In this document: positions 47,857 through 57,355 of the stretch, piece by piece
How the letters are laid out: each line of letters starts with the position of its first letter
Numbering within the stretch: position 1 is the stretch's first letter
DNA from: an uncultured Acetatifactor sp.
Lineage (GTDB): Bacteria; Bacillota; Clostridia; Lachnospirales; Lachnospiraceae
NCBI GenBank assembly: GCA_934402375.1
Contig: CAKRUB010000012.1
Coordinates: 11,572-75,571, forward strand
Length of the DNA: 64,000 nucleotides
Reading direction: 5' to 3'
The notes under the pieces: model-generated
Databases searched by the model: none
Told to the model about the DNA's origin: nothing
The model's input: the letters and a program-made list of their open reading frames with translations, nothing else
Position numbers and translations under genes: made by a program

Positions 47857-48720
47857 TTATGCCTTTTTTCTTGCCTGCGATGGCGAAATTCCATATCTCT
47901 TTTTAAATAATTTGCTGAAATGATAAGCGTCATCATATCCCACTGACGCAGCAACCTCCTGTATGCTCCCCTCGCATCCGCTCTCAAGAAGCTCTCTCGC
48001 CTTCTCCAGACGGATGTTGATGAGATGCCTGATCGGTGTATCCCCGGTCTCACTCTTAAAAATCTTGGATATATAGAATGGACTCAGATACATATTCTCT
48101 GCAATCTGATCCAGTGAAATCTTCTCGCTGTAATGATCCTCGAAATAATTTACCATCTGCTCGACGATATATTTCTTGTTCACGGACTCAAACGCATAGC
48201 CGCCCATCCGCTCAACAGGCTCACACTGCTCCCTTATGACCAGAAGCATCATCTGCATCAGGTATGCTTTCAACATAAAATAGCGCCCCTGCCTGCAAAC
48301 CGCGTTTTCTGCCTCCATCGAGGAGTAAATCTTAAACAGCTTCTGCCGCAGTTCCCCTGAGGTATGCATGATATGTCCACCGTTGGGAACCGGCAGTGAA
48401 TTCGGAGCGAAATCCGGTATCTGGAAGTCTGTCGCCCCGATGAAAAACTCCGTTGTCGGAGCCTCCGCCTCCGGGCAAGCCAGCGCCTGATGTCTTACTC
48501 CGGGATTGATGATGAGGAGATCTCCCTCCTTCACAGGAATGATTCCGTCGTCAAACCGATACCGACCTTCCCCCGAAAGAATAAACGCCATCTCCAGATA
48601 GTCATGACTGTGGAAGCTCGCCTCATCCCGTCCCTTCTCGCGCTTTCCCTTCCATGTAAAAAGGAAAGTAGGGTTAAACTCTTCAATTCTGATCCCCATG
48701 TTGTTCTTACATTCTTCCAA
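47857..48720 (-). CDS. AraC-family transcriptional regulator
   Basis: A 287-aa regulator: N-terminal cupin sensor (HSHDYLEMAFILSGEGRYRF, IPVKEGDLLIINPGVRHQ) and C-terminal double helix-turn-helix (LDQIAENMYLSPFYISKIFK, then EVAASVGYDDAYHFSKLFKK). Typical of sugar-responsive AraC proteins, with the effector unknown. Start: a TTG at 48720 has GGGAG nine bases upstream; an ATG at 48699 is the alternative. Lies 45 bp after mgtE. Confidence 0.95.
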   Translation of the reverse strand: MEECKNNMGIRIEEFNPTFLFTWKGKREKGRDEASFHSHDYLEMAFILSGEGRYRFDDGIIPVKEGDLLIINPGVRHQALACPEAEAPTTEFFIGATDFQIPDFAPNSLPVPNGGHIMHTSGELRQKLFKIYSSMEAENAVCRQGRYFMLKAYLMQMMLLVIREQCEPVERMGGYAFESVNKKYIVEQMVNYFEDHYSEKISLDQIAENMYLSPFYISKIFKSETGDTPIRHLINIRLEKARELLESGCEGSIQEVAASVGYDDAYHFSKLFKKRYGISPSQARKKA

Positions 48721-48765
48721 AATCGTTTACTCCCGCAGTTTCCGTACCTTTATCAGACGACCTCG

Positions 48766-50115
48766 TCAGATTCCCATTATCATTGCCGCAAATCTGAAAT
48801 ATACCAGCAACGACAGCGCGTCCACAATCGTCGTAATGAATGGACTCGCCATAACCGCCGGGTCAAAGCCCAGTTTTTTCGCACCAATTGGCAACAGACA
48901 GCCCACCAGCATCGCCATCAGCACAGCGGCGATAAGGGTCAGGCACACCGTCACCGAAACCAGCAGTCCCACACGGTCAAACAGCATGAGCTTCGCAAAA
49001 TTAGCCGCTGCCAGCGATACTCCGCACAGTACCGCCACCCGGATTTCCTTCCACAAAACTCTCGGGACATCACGGTATTCAATCTCCCCTAATGACAGCC
49101 CACGAATCACCGTCACACTCGCCTGTCCGCCGGCATTTCCGCCGGTGTCCATCAACATCGGAATGAATGCGATCAGCGCGGCGCAGACACTCAGCGCCTC
49201 CTCAAAGGAGCTTATGATCGCACCGGTAAAGGTCGCGGAGATCATGAGCAGAAGCAGCCAGGGGATTCTCTTCTTATAAGTCTCCCAGACCGTTGTTCTC
49301 ATATAGGGCTTATCGCTGGGAACGATAGCCGCCATCTTCTCCATATCCTCTGTGGTCTCTTCTTCCATGATGTCCACAATATCGTCGACCGTAATAATAC
49401 CTACCAGCCGGTTTTCATTATCCACAACAGGCATGGCGGTAAAGTCATATTTTTTGAACTGTGCAGCAACCTGCTCCTGATCCATCAGGGTATTGATCGA
49501 AATGACATTCTCGTGCATCAGATCCCCGATAATCTCGTCCCCATCGCTCAGCAGCAGATAGCGGAGCGCCACCGTTCCCACAAGTCTTCTCTGTGCATCC
49601 AGCACATAGCAGATATTGATCGTCTCGCTGTCCAGTCCTACCTTGCGGATATGCTCAATCGCCTGATTCACCGTCAGGTTTTCCTTCAGCGAAACATACT
49701 CCACCGTCATGATGCTTCCGGCGGAATCCTCCGGGTATCTGAGAAGGTGGTTGATCGCCTGTCTGGTATCGGGCTTCGCATTCGCCAGTATCTTATCTAC
49801 AACGTTCGCCGGCATCTCTTCCAGAAAATCCACGGCATCATCTGCCATCAGATTATCGATCACATTCGCCGCTTCCTTATCGGAAAGGGAATTAATGATC
49901 ATCTGCTGGCTGTCCACCTCAAGATAGGAAAAAACATCCGCCGCCAGATCCTTCGGAAGAATCCTGTAGACCTTCAGCAGACTCTCCTCGTCCAGCTCTT
50001 CCATCAATGCCGCAATATCCGCGTCGTTCAGCTCAGCCAGAAACTGGCGCAGCTTGGTGTACTGCTTCGTCTCGAGGAGCTCACAAAGCTCCTGAAATTC
50101 CATCTTTCTTTCCAT
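48766..50115 (-). CDS. mgtE: Magnesium transporter MgtE
   Basis: A 449-aa Mg2+ channel. N-terminal superhelical domain (ELCELLETKQYTKLRQFLAE), two CBS domains (about 135-255, with DFTAMPVVDNENRLVGIITV), a plug helix and five transmembrane helices ending in GGNAGGQASVTVIRGLSLGE and the C-terminal pore. Full length. AGGAG seven bases upstream. No M-box riboswitch is seen in the leader. Confidence 0.98.
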   Translation of the reverse strand: MERKMEFQELCELLETKQYTKLRQFLAELNDADIAALMEELDEESLLKVYRILPKDLAADVFSYLEVDSQQMIINSLSDKEAANVIDNLMADDAVDFLEEMPANVVDKILANAKPDTRQAINHLLRYPEDSAGSIMTVEYVSLKENLTVNQAIEHIRKVGLDSETINICYVLDAQRRLVGTVALRYLLLSDGDEIIGDLMHENVISINTLMDQEQVAAQFKKYDFTAMPVVDNENRLVGIITVDDIVDIMEEETTEDMEKMAAIVPSDKPYMRTTVWETYKKRIPWLLLLMISATFTGAIISSFEEALSVCAALIAFIPMLMDTGGNAGGQASVTVIRGLSLGEIEYRDVPRVLWKEIRVAVLCGVSLAAANFAKLMLFDRVGLLVSVTVCLTLIAAVLMAMLVGCLLPIGAKKLGFDPAVMASPFITTIVDALSLLVYFRFAAMIMGI

Positions 50116-50269
50116 GGCAATTCTCCTTATGCGATTTTTTTATTAAAGTACTACTTCGACCCGGAATGGGATTGTCGGAACTGACTGTTTTACTCTTCAT
50201 AAAAAAACCACCACCTTTCTGCCACGGAATGTCATTATTCTGCATTCACCTTTTAATTCTTACCTCATT

Positions 50270-50953
50270 TTATCCGTCCGTTCTCTCTTTGTCAACGAAA
50301 TATAACTCCCGGACTCTATTTATTTCACTCCTGCCGCAGGTCGCCTCGGTAATCTTTTTCCGAAGCTCTTCCTCCCTGCCGGCGGGCACCATCAGCCGAA
50401 GCGTCACCTTGTCAGTATACTCCTCGGAGACCGGTTCTATTCCATGATTTTCCAGAAGATACTGTATCTTTCCAATCCCGCCGTAATCTGTGCACACCTC
50501 CAGCTCATAGCCAAAGCACATCCGCCCGACCGTACAGTTTTTCAGACCTTCCTTCACCGCCTGCGTATATGCCCGGACAAGTCCGCCCGTCCCGAGGAGC
50601 ACACCGCCGAAATACCTCGTCACCACCACAGCAATATTCCGGATTCCCTCACCCATAAGGACCTCCAGCATCGGACGCCCCGCAGTGCCGCTCGGCTCCC
50701 CGTCATCGCTGCACCTTGTCAGTTCTCCCCTGCTGCCGATCACATAGGCGGAGCAGTTATGTCTGGCATCCCAGTATTTCTTTTTCATTTCCTCTATAAA
50801 TGCAGCCGCTTCCGCCTCGCTCCCGCACACACGGATCGTGGCGATAAAGCGGGATTTCTTTTCCTCATATTCTCCTTCGCCCCCTTTGAGTAGAACAAGG
50901 TACGAAGCATCCTTATCCTGATTCATAACGTATGTTATCTCCTTTAAAAACAT
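50270..50953 (-). CDS. yigZ: YigZ/IMPACT family protein
   Basis: A 227-aa protein. KKSRFIATIRVC, ARHNCSAYVIG, DDGEPSGTAGRPMLEVL and VVVTRYFGGVLLGTGGLVRAY are the UPF0029 signatures; a C-terminal DUF1949 ferredoxin-like domain follows. Linked to translation or stress in other organisms, without a defined reaction. ATGs at 50953 and 50926 are both plausible. Confidence 0.95.
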   Translation of the reverse strand: MFLKEITYVMNQDKDASYLVLLKGGEGEYEEKKSRFIATIRVCGSEAEAAAFIEEMKKKYWDARHNCSAYVIGSRGELTRCSDDGEPSGTAGRPMLEVLMGEGIRNIAVVVTRYFGGVLLGTGGLVRAYTQAVKEGLKNCTVGRMCFGYELEVCTDYGGIGKIQYLLENHGIEPVSEEYTDKVTLRLMVPAGREEELRKKITEATCGRSEINRVRELYFVDKERTDG

Positions 50954-51040
50954 TCCCTTTCCACCTTAGCATAAAATGTCTAAAATGTGAAACAATTATT
51001 AAGATGAAAAGAAAACCTTTATTTACATATCTTTGTTTGG

Positions 51041-51046
51041 TATAAT
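51041..51046 (+). promoter_or_regulatory. Extended -10 promoter of the class A PBP gene
   Basis: TATAAT preceded by TGG. The -35 region (TTTATT, 17 bp upstream) is poor, so the extended -10 probably dominates. Confidence 0.55.
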
Positions 51047-51084
51047 ATAGCGGATAGTATGATTTAACCAGAAAGGCGAATTTC

Positions 51085-53802
51085 ATGAATTATGGAAAAA
51101 AGGGAGTTCGTGCGAAGCAAAAGGCACTGAATTCCAAAACGGTAAAAATAGAAAGAAAAATCCTGCTCAGCCTTGTAAAGCTGGTACTGGTTGCCATCAT
51201 CGGCGTCGGTATCTGCGGTGTTGCAGCGGGAATCGGTGCGTTCAGGGGCATCCTCGCCTCCACGCCGACCATCCGGCTGGACGCTGTCGTTGCATCCGGC
51301 CAGGCAACGATCGTCTACGACTGCGAGGGCAATGAGATCGACCAGTATGTCAGTTCCAACTCCAACCGTCTGCGCGTGGAGTCCATGGACAAGCTGCCGG
51401 ACTATCTCGGCAAGGCCTTCGTCGCCATCGAGGACGAGCGCTTCTATCTGCACAACGGCATTGACTTCAAGGGTATGCTCCGCGCCGGCTGGCAGTTCCT
51501 GAAGACCGGCGGCGAGGAGGCACAGGGCGCAAGTACCATCACCCAGCAGCTCCTGAAGAATACCGTCTTCACAGAGTGGACCTCCGAGGGAAAAAATAAA
51601 ATCAAGAAGATCAAGCGTAAGCTCCAGGAACAGTACCTTGCGTTGGAGATCTCCAAATATTATAGCAAGGATCAAATCCTTCTCGAGTACATGAATGCCA
51701 TCAACCTCGGTCAGAATACGCTCGGCGTCGAAGCGGCGTCGAAGCGCTACTTCGGCAAGTCCGCCAGCGAGCTGACAGTTTCCGAGGCAGCGGTTATCGC
51801 CTGCATCACACAGAACCCGTCCGGCTATAACCCGATCCGCCATCCCGAAGCAAACCAGAAACGCCGCAAGAAATGTCTGGAAAACATGCGCGATCTCGGC
51901 TTCATCACAAAGGTTCAGTACGACGAGGCGATCGCTGACACCGAGTCCGTCTACGAACGGATCGGGAACTACGACGTGGACTACCGTGAGAGCACAAATG
52001 CAACCTCCGGCTCCTACTTCTCTGATGCGCTTTATGAACAGATGAAGGACGATCTGGTAAATATTGCCGGATACAGTGAGGCAAACGCTGAGAAGGTGCT
52101 GACCGCAGGTGGTCTCCGCATCTACTCGACGCTGGATCCCATGATACAGAAAATTGCAGACGAAGAGTTCACAAACGCAGAAAACTACCCTTCACAGGTC
52201 AACTGGTATCTGAACTATGCCCTGACCGTTGTGACTGCGGACGGAACAAAAAACAATTACAGCAAAGAAAACATGATGACCTGGTTCAAGCAGAACGTCA
52301 ACCGGAACTTCAACCTCATCTTCTCCTCGCAGGAGGCTGCTTACGAGGCAATTGACACCTATCGCGCCGCTGTACTGGACGAGCTGGGAATCGATGATGT
52401 GGAAGACAATTATGAAGAAAGCGTCTCAATGACCCCGCAGCCCCAGGCCGCTATGGTTATTGAGGATCAGTCCACCGGCTATGTCGTGGCAATCGTCGGC
52501 GGACGCGGCACAAAGGAGGGTCGTCGTACCCTGAACCGCGCCACAGATGCAAAGCGTTCTCCCGGTTCCACCTTCAAGGTGCTCGCCGCCTTTGCTCCGG
52601 CTCTGGACAGCGCCGGTCAGACGCTTGCAACCGTATATAACGATGCACCCTTTAACTACGATGACGGCACTCCGGTCAAGAACTGGTACAAGACTGGCTA
52701 CCGCGGCATCAAATCCATCCGCGAGGCAATCCGTCAGTCCATGAACATTATAGCCGTGAAGACCGAAACCGTTATCACCCCTCAGCTCGGCTATGATTAT
52801 CTGCTGAATTTCGGTTTTACAACACTGACGAACGGAGTTGTCATCAACGGAAAGACCTATACCGATGTCAATCAGACACTGGCGCTGGGCGGTCTGACCT
52901 ACGGTGTCACCCCCTATGAGATGAATGCCGCTTACGCTGCCATCGCCAATCTCGGAAACTATGCGGAGCCGAAGCTGTACACAAAGGTTGTCGACTCCGA
53001 CGGCAATGTAATTCTTGACAATACGACGCCGACCACCAGACAGGTACTCAAGGAGACCACTGCCTTTCTTCTGACCAATGCCATGCAGGATGTTGTCACG
53101 TCCGCCGGTACTGCTGCCGTTGTCAATTTCAACCGCAGTATGGGAATCGCCGGCAAGACAGGTACCTCCACTGATTCCAAGGATGTGTGGTTTGCGGGCT
53201 ATACCCCCTACTACACCTGTACGGTGTGGACCGGCTATGACAACAGCATCGGCATGAGCTCCGCAAAGAGCAATAACGAGACGAGCATCTCCAAGACATT
53301 ATGGAAAGCCGTGATGTCGCGCATACATGAGAGCCTTCCCAATGAACAATTTGCAGTTCCCGAGGGACTTGTTCAGGCGGAGGTCTGCAGTAAATCCGGT
53401 CTGCTTCCCATTCCCGGATTGTGCGACAGCCCCGAAGATAACTGTGTTGTGACAGAATACTTCGCAGAGGGCTCCGTTCCGACAGAAAGCTGTAATATCC
53501 ATTACGAGGGTGACGTTTGTGCCTATGACGGACTTCCCGCAAGTCCCGATTGTCCCTTCAAGGTTCCCGGTCGCCTGACGCTTCCTCTGATCGAGGATGC
53601 TTCCCTGATCAGTGGTTCCACGATGGTCATTGAAAACCCTGATGGAACACAGACTATCACGACACCGCTGACTACGGATCACTGCCAGCACGACGCGACT
53701 TTCTATGCGAACCCGGACTACGAGTCCATCATCAACAGCCAACAGTGGGAGATTAACGTCCGCAATGAACAAGCGGCCGCTGCTGCCGCTGCGGGGCAAT
53801 AA
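51085..53802 (+). CDS. Class A penicillin-binding protein (PBP1A type)
   Basis: A 905-aa bifunctional peptidoglycan glycosyltransferase and transpeptidase. After a basic tail and a membrane anchor (about residues 30-55, LVKLVLVAIIGVGICGVAAG), the GT51 domain has EDERFYLHNGIDFKG and GASTITQQLLKN. The transpeptidase has SXXK in SPGSTFKVL, SXN in IRQSMNIIAVK and KTGT in GIAGKTGTSTD. A 130-residue Cys/Pro-containing tail follows. Single gene with promoter and strong terminator. Confidence 0.97.
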   Translation: MNYGKKGVRAKQKALNSKTVKIERKILLSLVKLVLVAIIGVGICGVAAGIGAFRGILASTPTIRLDAVVASGQATIVYDCEGNEIDQYVSSNSNRLRVESMDKLPDYLGKAFVAIEDERFYLHNGIDFKGMLRAGWQFLKTGGEEAQGASTITQQLLKNTVFTEWTSEGKNKIKKIKRKLQEQYLALEISKYYSKDQILLEYMNAINLGQNTLGVEAASKRYFGKSASELTVSEAAVIACITQNPSGYNPIRHPEANQKRRKKCLENMRDLGFITKVQYDEAIADTESVYERIGNYDVDYRESTNATSGSYFSDALYEQMKDDLVNIAGYSEANAEKVLTAGGLRIYSTLDPMIQKIADEEFTNAENYPSQVNWYLNYALTVVTADGTKNNYSKENMMTWFKQNVNRNFNLIFSSQEAAYEAIDTYRAAVLDELGIDDVEDNYEESVSMTPQPQAAMVIEDQSTGYVVAIVGGRGTKEGRRTLNRATDAKRSPGSTFKVLAAFAPALDSAGQTLATVYNDAPFNYDDGTPVKNWYKTGYRGIKSIREAIRQSMNIIAVKTETVITPQLGYDYLLNFGFTTLTNGVVINGKTYTDVNQTLALGGLTYGVTPYEMNAAYAAIANLGNYAEPKLYTKVVDSDGNVILDNTTPTTRQVLKETTAFLLTNAMQDVVTSAGTAAVVNFNRSMGIAGKTGTSTDSKDVWFAGYTPYYTCTVWTGYDNSIGMSSAKSNNETSISKTLWKAVMSRIHESLPNEQFAVPEGLVQAEVCSKSGLLPIPGLCDSPEDNCVVTEYFAEGSVPTESCNIHYEGDVCAYDGLPASPDCPFKVPGRLTLPLIEDASLISGSTMVIENPDGTQTITTPLTTDHCQHDATFYANPDYESIINSQQWEINVRNEQAAAAAAAGQ

Positions 53803-53813
53803 ATATAAACTGC

Positions 53814-53854
53814 AAAAAGGAGATACCGCCAAACGCCGTGGTATCTCCTTTTTC
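53814..53854. terminator. Bidirectional terminator between PBP and the lipoprotein gene
   Basis: AAAAAGGAGATACC and its complement GGTATCTCCTTTTT flank a 12-nt loop. A-rich and T-rich ends allow use in both directions; the genes converge here. Confidence 0.93.
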
Positions 53855-53894
53855 GTAGCTTACTTTCTGCTGTTCTGTGTTTGCTCTGTATTTC

Positions 53895-54887
53895 TTACTC
53901 CTCTGCCAGTCCTGTTCCGCCGCAGACAGTACACTTCTTCCCGCCGTGGCACAGGATGCAGTCGTCGGACACAACGCCCTTGCCATTACAGATCGTACAA
54001 GGCTTGCCGTGTGTTCCCCCGCACAATTCACAGGTAATCTTTCCTGCACCGCCACAATGCCTGCAGGCCTCGCCACTTGTCGCATCCACACCACTTCCCT
54101 TGCAGCCCGGACACTTCTGCATTCCGCTCGAGTCACAATTTCCGCAGTTCTCGACCAGTGTGCCCTTGCATCGCTTACACGGCAGGGTTCCTCCTCCGCA
54201 TTCCGCGCAGATCCCCGTTCCGCCACAGGCAGGACAAGGCTCCTTTGTCACTTCTGTCTGGATTTCCGCCTGGAGCTCCCCGTCTACCATTAATTCCAGC
54301 GTGATGGCAAGCTCCTTCTCCGCTACTGCTTCCTGTACCGAAGTCTGAAGCTGTGTTGTCAGTTCCTCTTCTTTCTCCTCCGCACACTCCACAACATCCA
54401 CGGAAATCGTCTTTCCCTCCGTCAGATAGCCTTCCGTGACTGCGATATCCACAATGACGTCTATTGCTTCATTTAATGTAACTCCCGTCATGTCCGTCCC
54501 GGCATATGCCTTCTCTGCATCCTCATTCAGATACTCTACGAAAACGACGCTATCCGCTTCGTCGAGATACAGCGCCATATCCGGGTTAATCGTGATATGC
54601 AGCTTCGTCGCATATTCCGGCTGTGCTTCCGTGGTGCCGCTGTCCCCCTGACTGCTTTCTGGAGCATCAAGATTCGCCGGGCTGTCTTCCGTGACATCAG
54701 CGTTCTCCTGACTGCTTTCTGGAGCATCAAGATTCGCTGGACTGTCTTCCGTGGCATCGTTCACCGTCCCGGAAGAAGCGAGGCTCTCCACCGCCGTTTC
54801 CTCCCCTGCTGCGCCGCAGGCTGCCAGCATTGCCACGGCTGCCGCCAGCGCGATACCACCGAATCTGTTTCTAACTTCTTTCTTCAT
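53895..54887 (-). CDS. Lipoprotein with RsgI-like domain and DnaJ-type Cys repeats
   Basis: A 330-aa secreted lipoprotein. Lipobox LAAC near residue 23, a short duplicated linker (EDSPANLDAPESSQ twice), then a domain like the extracellular middle part of anti-sigma RsgI (ITINPDMALYLDEADSVVFV, LNEDAEKAYAGTDMTGVTL). The C-terminal 110 residues carry many CxxCxGxG-type motifs (CPACGGTGIC, CPGCKGSG, CRHCGGAGK, CTVCGGTG), as in the DnaJ zinc finger. A Cys-rich zinc-finger-like region on an exported protein is odd. The start has GGAG eight bases upstream. Function unknown. Confidence 0.85.
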   Translation of the reverse strand: MKKEVRNRFGGIALAAAVAMLAACGAAGEETAVESLASSGTVNDATEDSPANLDAPESSQENADVTEDSPANLDAPESSQGDSGTTEAQPEYATKLHITINPDMALYLDEADSVVFVEYLNEDAEKAYAGTDMTGVTLNEAIDVIVDIAVTEGYLTEGKTISVDVVECAEEKEEELTTQLQTSVQEAVAEKELAITLELMVDGELQAEIQTEVTKEPCPACGGTGICAECGGGTLPCKRCKGTLVENCGNCDSSGMQKCPGCKGSGVDATSGEACRHCGGAGKITCELCGGTHGKPCTICNGKGVVSDDCILCHGGKKCTVCGGTGLAEE

Positions 54888-55070
54888 ACTGTTTTCTCCG
54901 TTCTTTTTAGGCAATTACCTCTAATCCCGTTCAAAGCGTTTCCACTATCTAGCTAGAATTTAACACATCCAATACCTTCTGTCCATACTGTTTTCAATTT
55001 TGTCATTGCCAATCTGGAAATTATCACTTTCACAGCTCTTATCAATCTACTAAATCCTTTGCGCTTGCCG

Positions 55071-55100
55071 TTGCACTTTTCCGGGAAGATATGCTATACT
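55071..55100 (+). promoter_or_regulatory. Promoter for the unknown gene-azlCD run
   Basis: TTGCAC (55071-55076), an 18-bp spacer, TATACT (55095-55100). Confidence 0.6.
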
Positions 55101-55161
55101 ATGTGCGGAGAGAGACAAAAGAAACAGCTCCCATAAGACACAATCACGACGAGGTGACATC

Positions 55162-55452
55162 ATGGAACAGCCGTTATTCACTACCATCAAAGTAAACAAT
55201 GAAATTGAACTTTGCGAAATATCTGATCCTGAATGCAAACAGCTCATTGAACGGGAATTGCTGAAGGAACGGATTTCCTACTTCATCCGCTGGGTCAAGC
55301 CCTCCATTTTCCGACGCAACAAAAACAGCTGCATTATCTGCGTGAACGAAAACGCAAAGGATGCCGCTGAAAATGTAGTACGCGCGGTTTGTGATGAAAA
55401 GGGTTATACCGTGAGATTTCTCATGAAAAGATCACAGAAGCAATATTTCTAA
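55162..55452 (+). CDS. Small conserved hypothetical protein ahead of azlC
   Basis: A 96-aa soluble protein with a mixed alpha/beta look (FTTIKVNNEIELCEISD, then SCIICVNENAKDAAENVV, GYTVRFLMKRS). Not recognised. GAGGTG seven bases upstream. It ends 17 bp before azlC and is probably on the same mRNA. Confidence 0.8.
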   Translation: MEQPLFTTIKVNNEIELCEISDPECKQLIERELLKERISYFIRWVKPSIFRRNKNSCIICVNENAKDAAENVVRAVCDEKGYTVRFLMKRSQKQYF

Positions 55453-55469
55453 AGGTGGACAAAAGAAAA

Positions 55470-56192
55470 ATGAACTCACACAATAAAGTATTACGAGAAG
55501 GTTTTAGAGACGGGATTCCCATCGGACTGGGGTATCTTGCCGTCTCTTTTTCTCTGGGTGTCGCCGCCCGCAATGCCGGGCTTTCCGCTTTTCAGGGCTT
55601 CCTTGTAAGTCTCCTGAACAACGCCTCCGCCGGAGAATATGCAGGCTTTACCGTCATTGCCGCGAACGGGGCATATTTTGAAATTTTCCTGATGACCTTA
55701 ATTGCCAACGCACGCTACCTGTTGATGAGCTGCGCGCTCAGCCAGAAATTTTCCCCTGACACGCCCCTGATTCACAGAATCTTCGTCGGCTATGATGTCA
55801 CGGATGAGATTTTCGGCATCACCATTGCCCGTCCCGGGATGCTGGATCCCTTTTATTCCTACGGAGCGATACTGATTGCTGCCCCCTGCTGGGCTGGTGG
55901 AACCGCTCTCGGCGTTATCGCCGGAAATCTTCTTCCTGTCCGGGCTGTCAGCGCATTGAGCGTCGCTTTATTCGGTATGTTCCTCGCTGTGATCATCCCT
56001 CCGGCAAGGAAAAACCGCGTCATAGCCCTTTTCGTGCTCATCAGTTTCGCCGCGAGCTTTGCCGCAACCTATCTTCCTCTGATTTCCCAGCTATCCGGGG
56101 GAACACGAACCATTATACTGACAGTGCTCATCTCAGCGATTGCTGCGATCCTGTTCCCTGTCAACGAAGAGGAGGACGCTAAAAATGCATAA
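55470..56192 (+). CDS. azlC: AzlC family branched-chain amino acid exporter, large subunit
   Basis: A 240-aa membrane protein. LREGFRDGIPIGLGYLAVSF and LLNNASAGEYAGFTVIAANG are typical AzlC segments; about six hydrophobic helices. With AzlD it exports branched-chain amino acids or analogues. The ATG at 55470 is preferred over a GTG at 55455 because the latter sits on the ribosome site. Confidence 0.95.
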   Translation: MNSHNKVLREGFRDGIPIGLGYLAVSFSLGVAARNAGLSAFQGFLVSLLNNASAGEYAGFTVIAANGAYFEIFLMTLIANARYLLMSCALSQKFSPDTPLIHRIFVGYDVTDEIFGITIARPGMLDPFYSYGAILIAAPCWAGGTALGVIAGNLLPVRAVSALSVALFGMFLAVIIPPARKNRVIALFVLISFAASFAATYLPLISQLSGGTRTIILTVLISAIAAILFPVNEEEDAKNA

Positions 56193-56490
56193 TATCTATG
56201 TATACATTGCCATCATGGCGGCTGTTACCCTCTGCATCCGCATCCTGCCGTTGACACTGATCCGGAAGCAGATAAAAAACAAATTCTTAAAGTCCTTTTT
56301 ATATTATGTTCCCTATGTCACTCTGGCTGTCATGACCTTTCCTGCCATTATGGATGCCACGCAGTCCCCTGTTGCGGGAATTGCCGCCCTTGTGGTCGGA
56401 ATCATTGCCGCATGGCTCGGCGCAGGGCTGCTCCCGGTGTCCGTTCTCTGCTGCGCGGTGGTCTTTATACTGGAACTCTTTCTTGTCTAA
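56185..56490 (+). CDS. azlD: AzlD family branched-chain amino acid exporter, small subunit
   Basis: A 101-aa membrane protein with three to four helices (IYVYIAIMAAVTLCIRILPL, FLYYVPYVTLAVMTFPAIM). It overlaps azlC by 8 bp with GAGGAGG inside azlC, so the subunits are co-translated. Confidence 0.95.
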   Translation: MHNIYVYIAIMAAVTLCIRILPLTLIRKQIKNKFLKSFLYYVPYVTLAVMTFPAIMDATQSPVAGIAALVVGIIAAWLGAGLLPVSVLCCAVVFILELFLV

Positions 56491-56571
56491 TGCCTTTGCC
56501 TGAGTGCATTGCCATGATACTGGAGTCAAAAGCCCCGCTAGGCTGTAATTGTCTGTATACCTACGCTGCGT

Positions 56572-57222
56572 CTAGTCCGCATATTGGAGCATACAGACCA
56601 GCGTACCGTCCTCAACCAGAATTTCTGCCTCCTGTCCAATAAACTCATTGCTGATACCAATCGGGAAATCGTTGCGGACAGAGGCATGTTCAAGCTCATA
56701 TTTCATTCCGCGAATCGTCACTCCCTTCGACTCCTCCACCATGGAGAAGAGCGAAAGTGTCCCCTTAAGGTTTCTCCTAAAATGTACCGCCTCATTCTTT
56801 ATTACAAGCATCATTCCCGTACCGTCCACAAGATACCCCGATGCCCCTCTATTCTTCAGGTAAAGCAGACACTGGATATTCGCCAGTGTGTGGTCAAATC
56901 TTCCGCCTGTTCCCGCATAGATTCGGAACTCCGTGTAGCCCCGCTTCAAGCCCTCCTGCAGTGCAGCAAGTCCGTCCGTCTCATCCTTCTCACGCTGCAA
57001 CCGAATCACGCGCTCCGGTATCTGCTGCTCCAGCTGCTCTACCGCCGCATACTCTTCCTCGCTCAGAGAGTCAAAGTCCCCGAGAATCAGATCCGGCTCC
57101 ACATTCAGCACCGCACAGTAATCCAGTCCGCCATCCACCGCAATGACCAGATCCTCCTCAGCGACCGGAATTTCCCCTAATGTCAGATCCCCTGCACAAA
57201 TGACAATACATTTTCCTTCCAT
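56572..57222 (-). CDS. thiN: Thiamine diphosphokinase
   Basis: A 216-aa enzyme making TPP from thiamine and ATP. VIAVDGGLDYC, PDLILGDFDSL and KDETDGLAAL carry the conserved acidic residues, followed by GTGGRFDHTLANIQ. AGGAG eight bases upstream. In many Firmicutes it follows rsgA and rpe; here it stands alone, converging on azlD. Confidence 0.96.
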   Translation of the reverse strand: MEGKCIVICAGDLTLGEIPVAEEDLVIAVDGGLDYCAVLNVEPDLILGDFDSLSEEEYAAVEQLEQQIPERVIRLQREKDETDGLAALQEGLKRGYTEFRIYAGTGGRFDHTLANIQCLLYLKNRGASGYLVDGTGMMLVIKNEAVHFRRNLKGTLSLFSMVEESKGVTIRGMKYELEHASVRNDFPIGISNEFIGQEAEILVEDGTLVCMLQYAD

Positions 57223-57270
57223 ACTCTATACTCCTGTCCTTCCCTGTTCCATTTTCCAATAATATAACAT

Positions 57271-57305
57271 AACAGGGCGACTGCATCCACTACAATCGCC
57301 CTGTT
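57271..57305 (-). terminator. Probable terminator after the CAP-domain gene
   Basis: AACAGGGCGA and TCGCCCTGTT form a 10-bp stem with a 15-nt loop; on minus a TTATGTTATATTATT tail follows. Confidence 0.7.
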
Positions 57306-57355
57306 TTCTGAAATTTAACGTATAGTTCCGCCGTAGGACGACAGAACCGTAGCTT

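Noticed and set aside
50116..50269. M-box riboswitch before mgtE
   Set aside because: The leader is short and I could not find the conserved helices or loops; no evidence for it.
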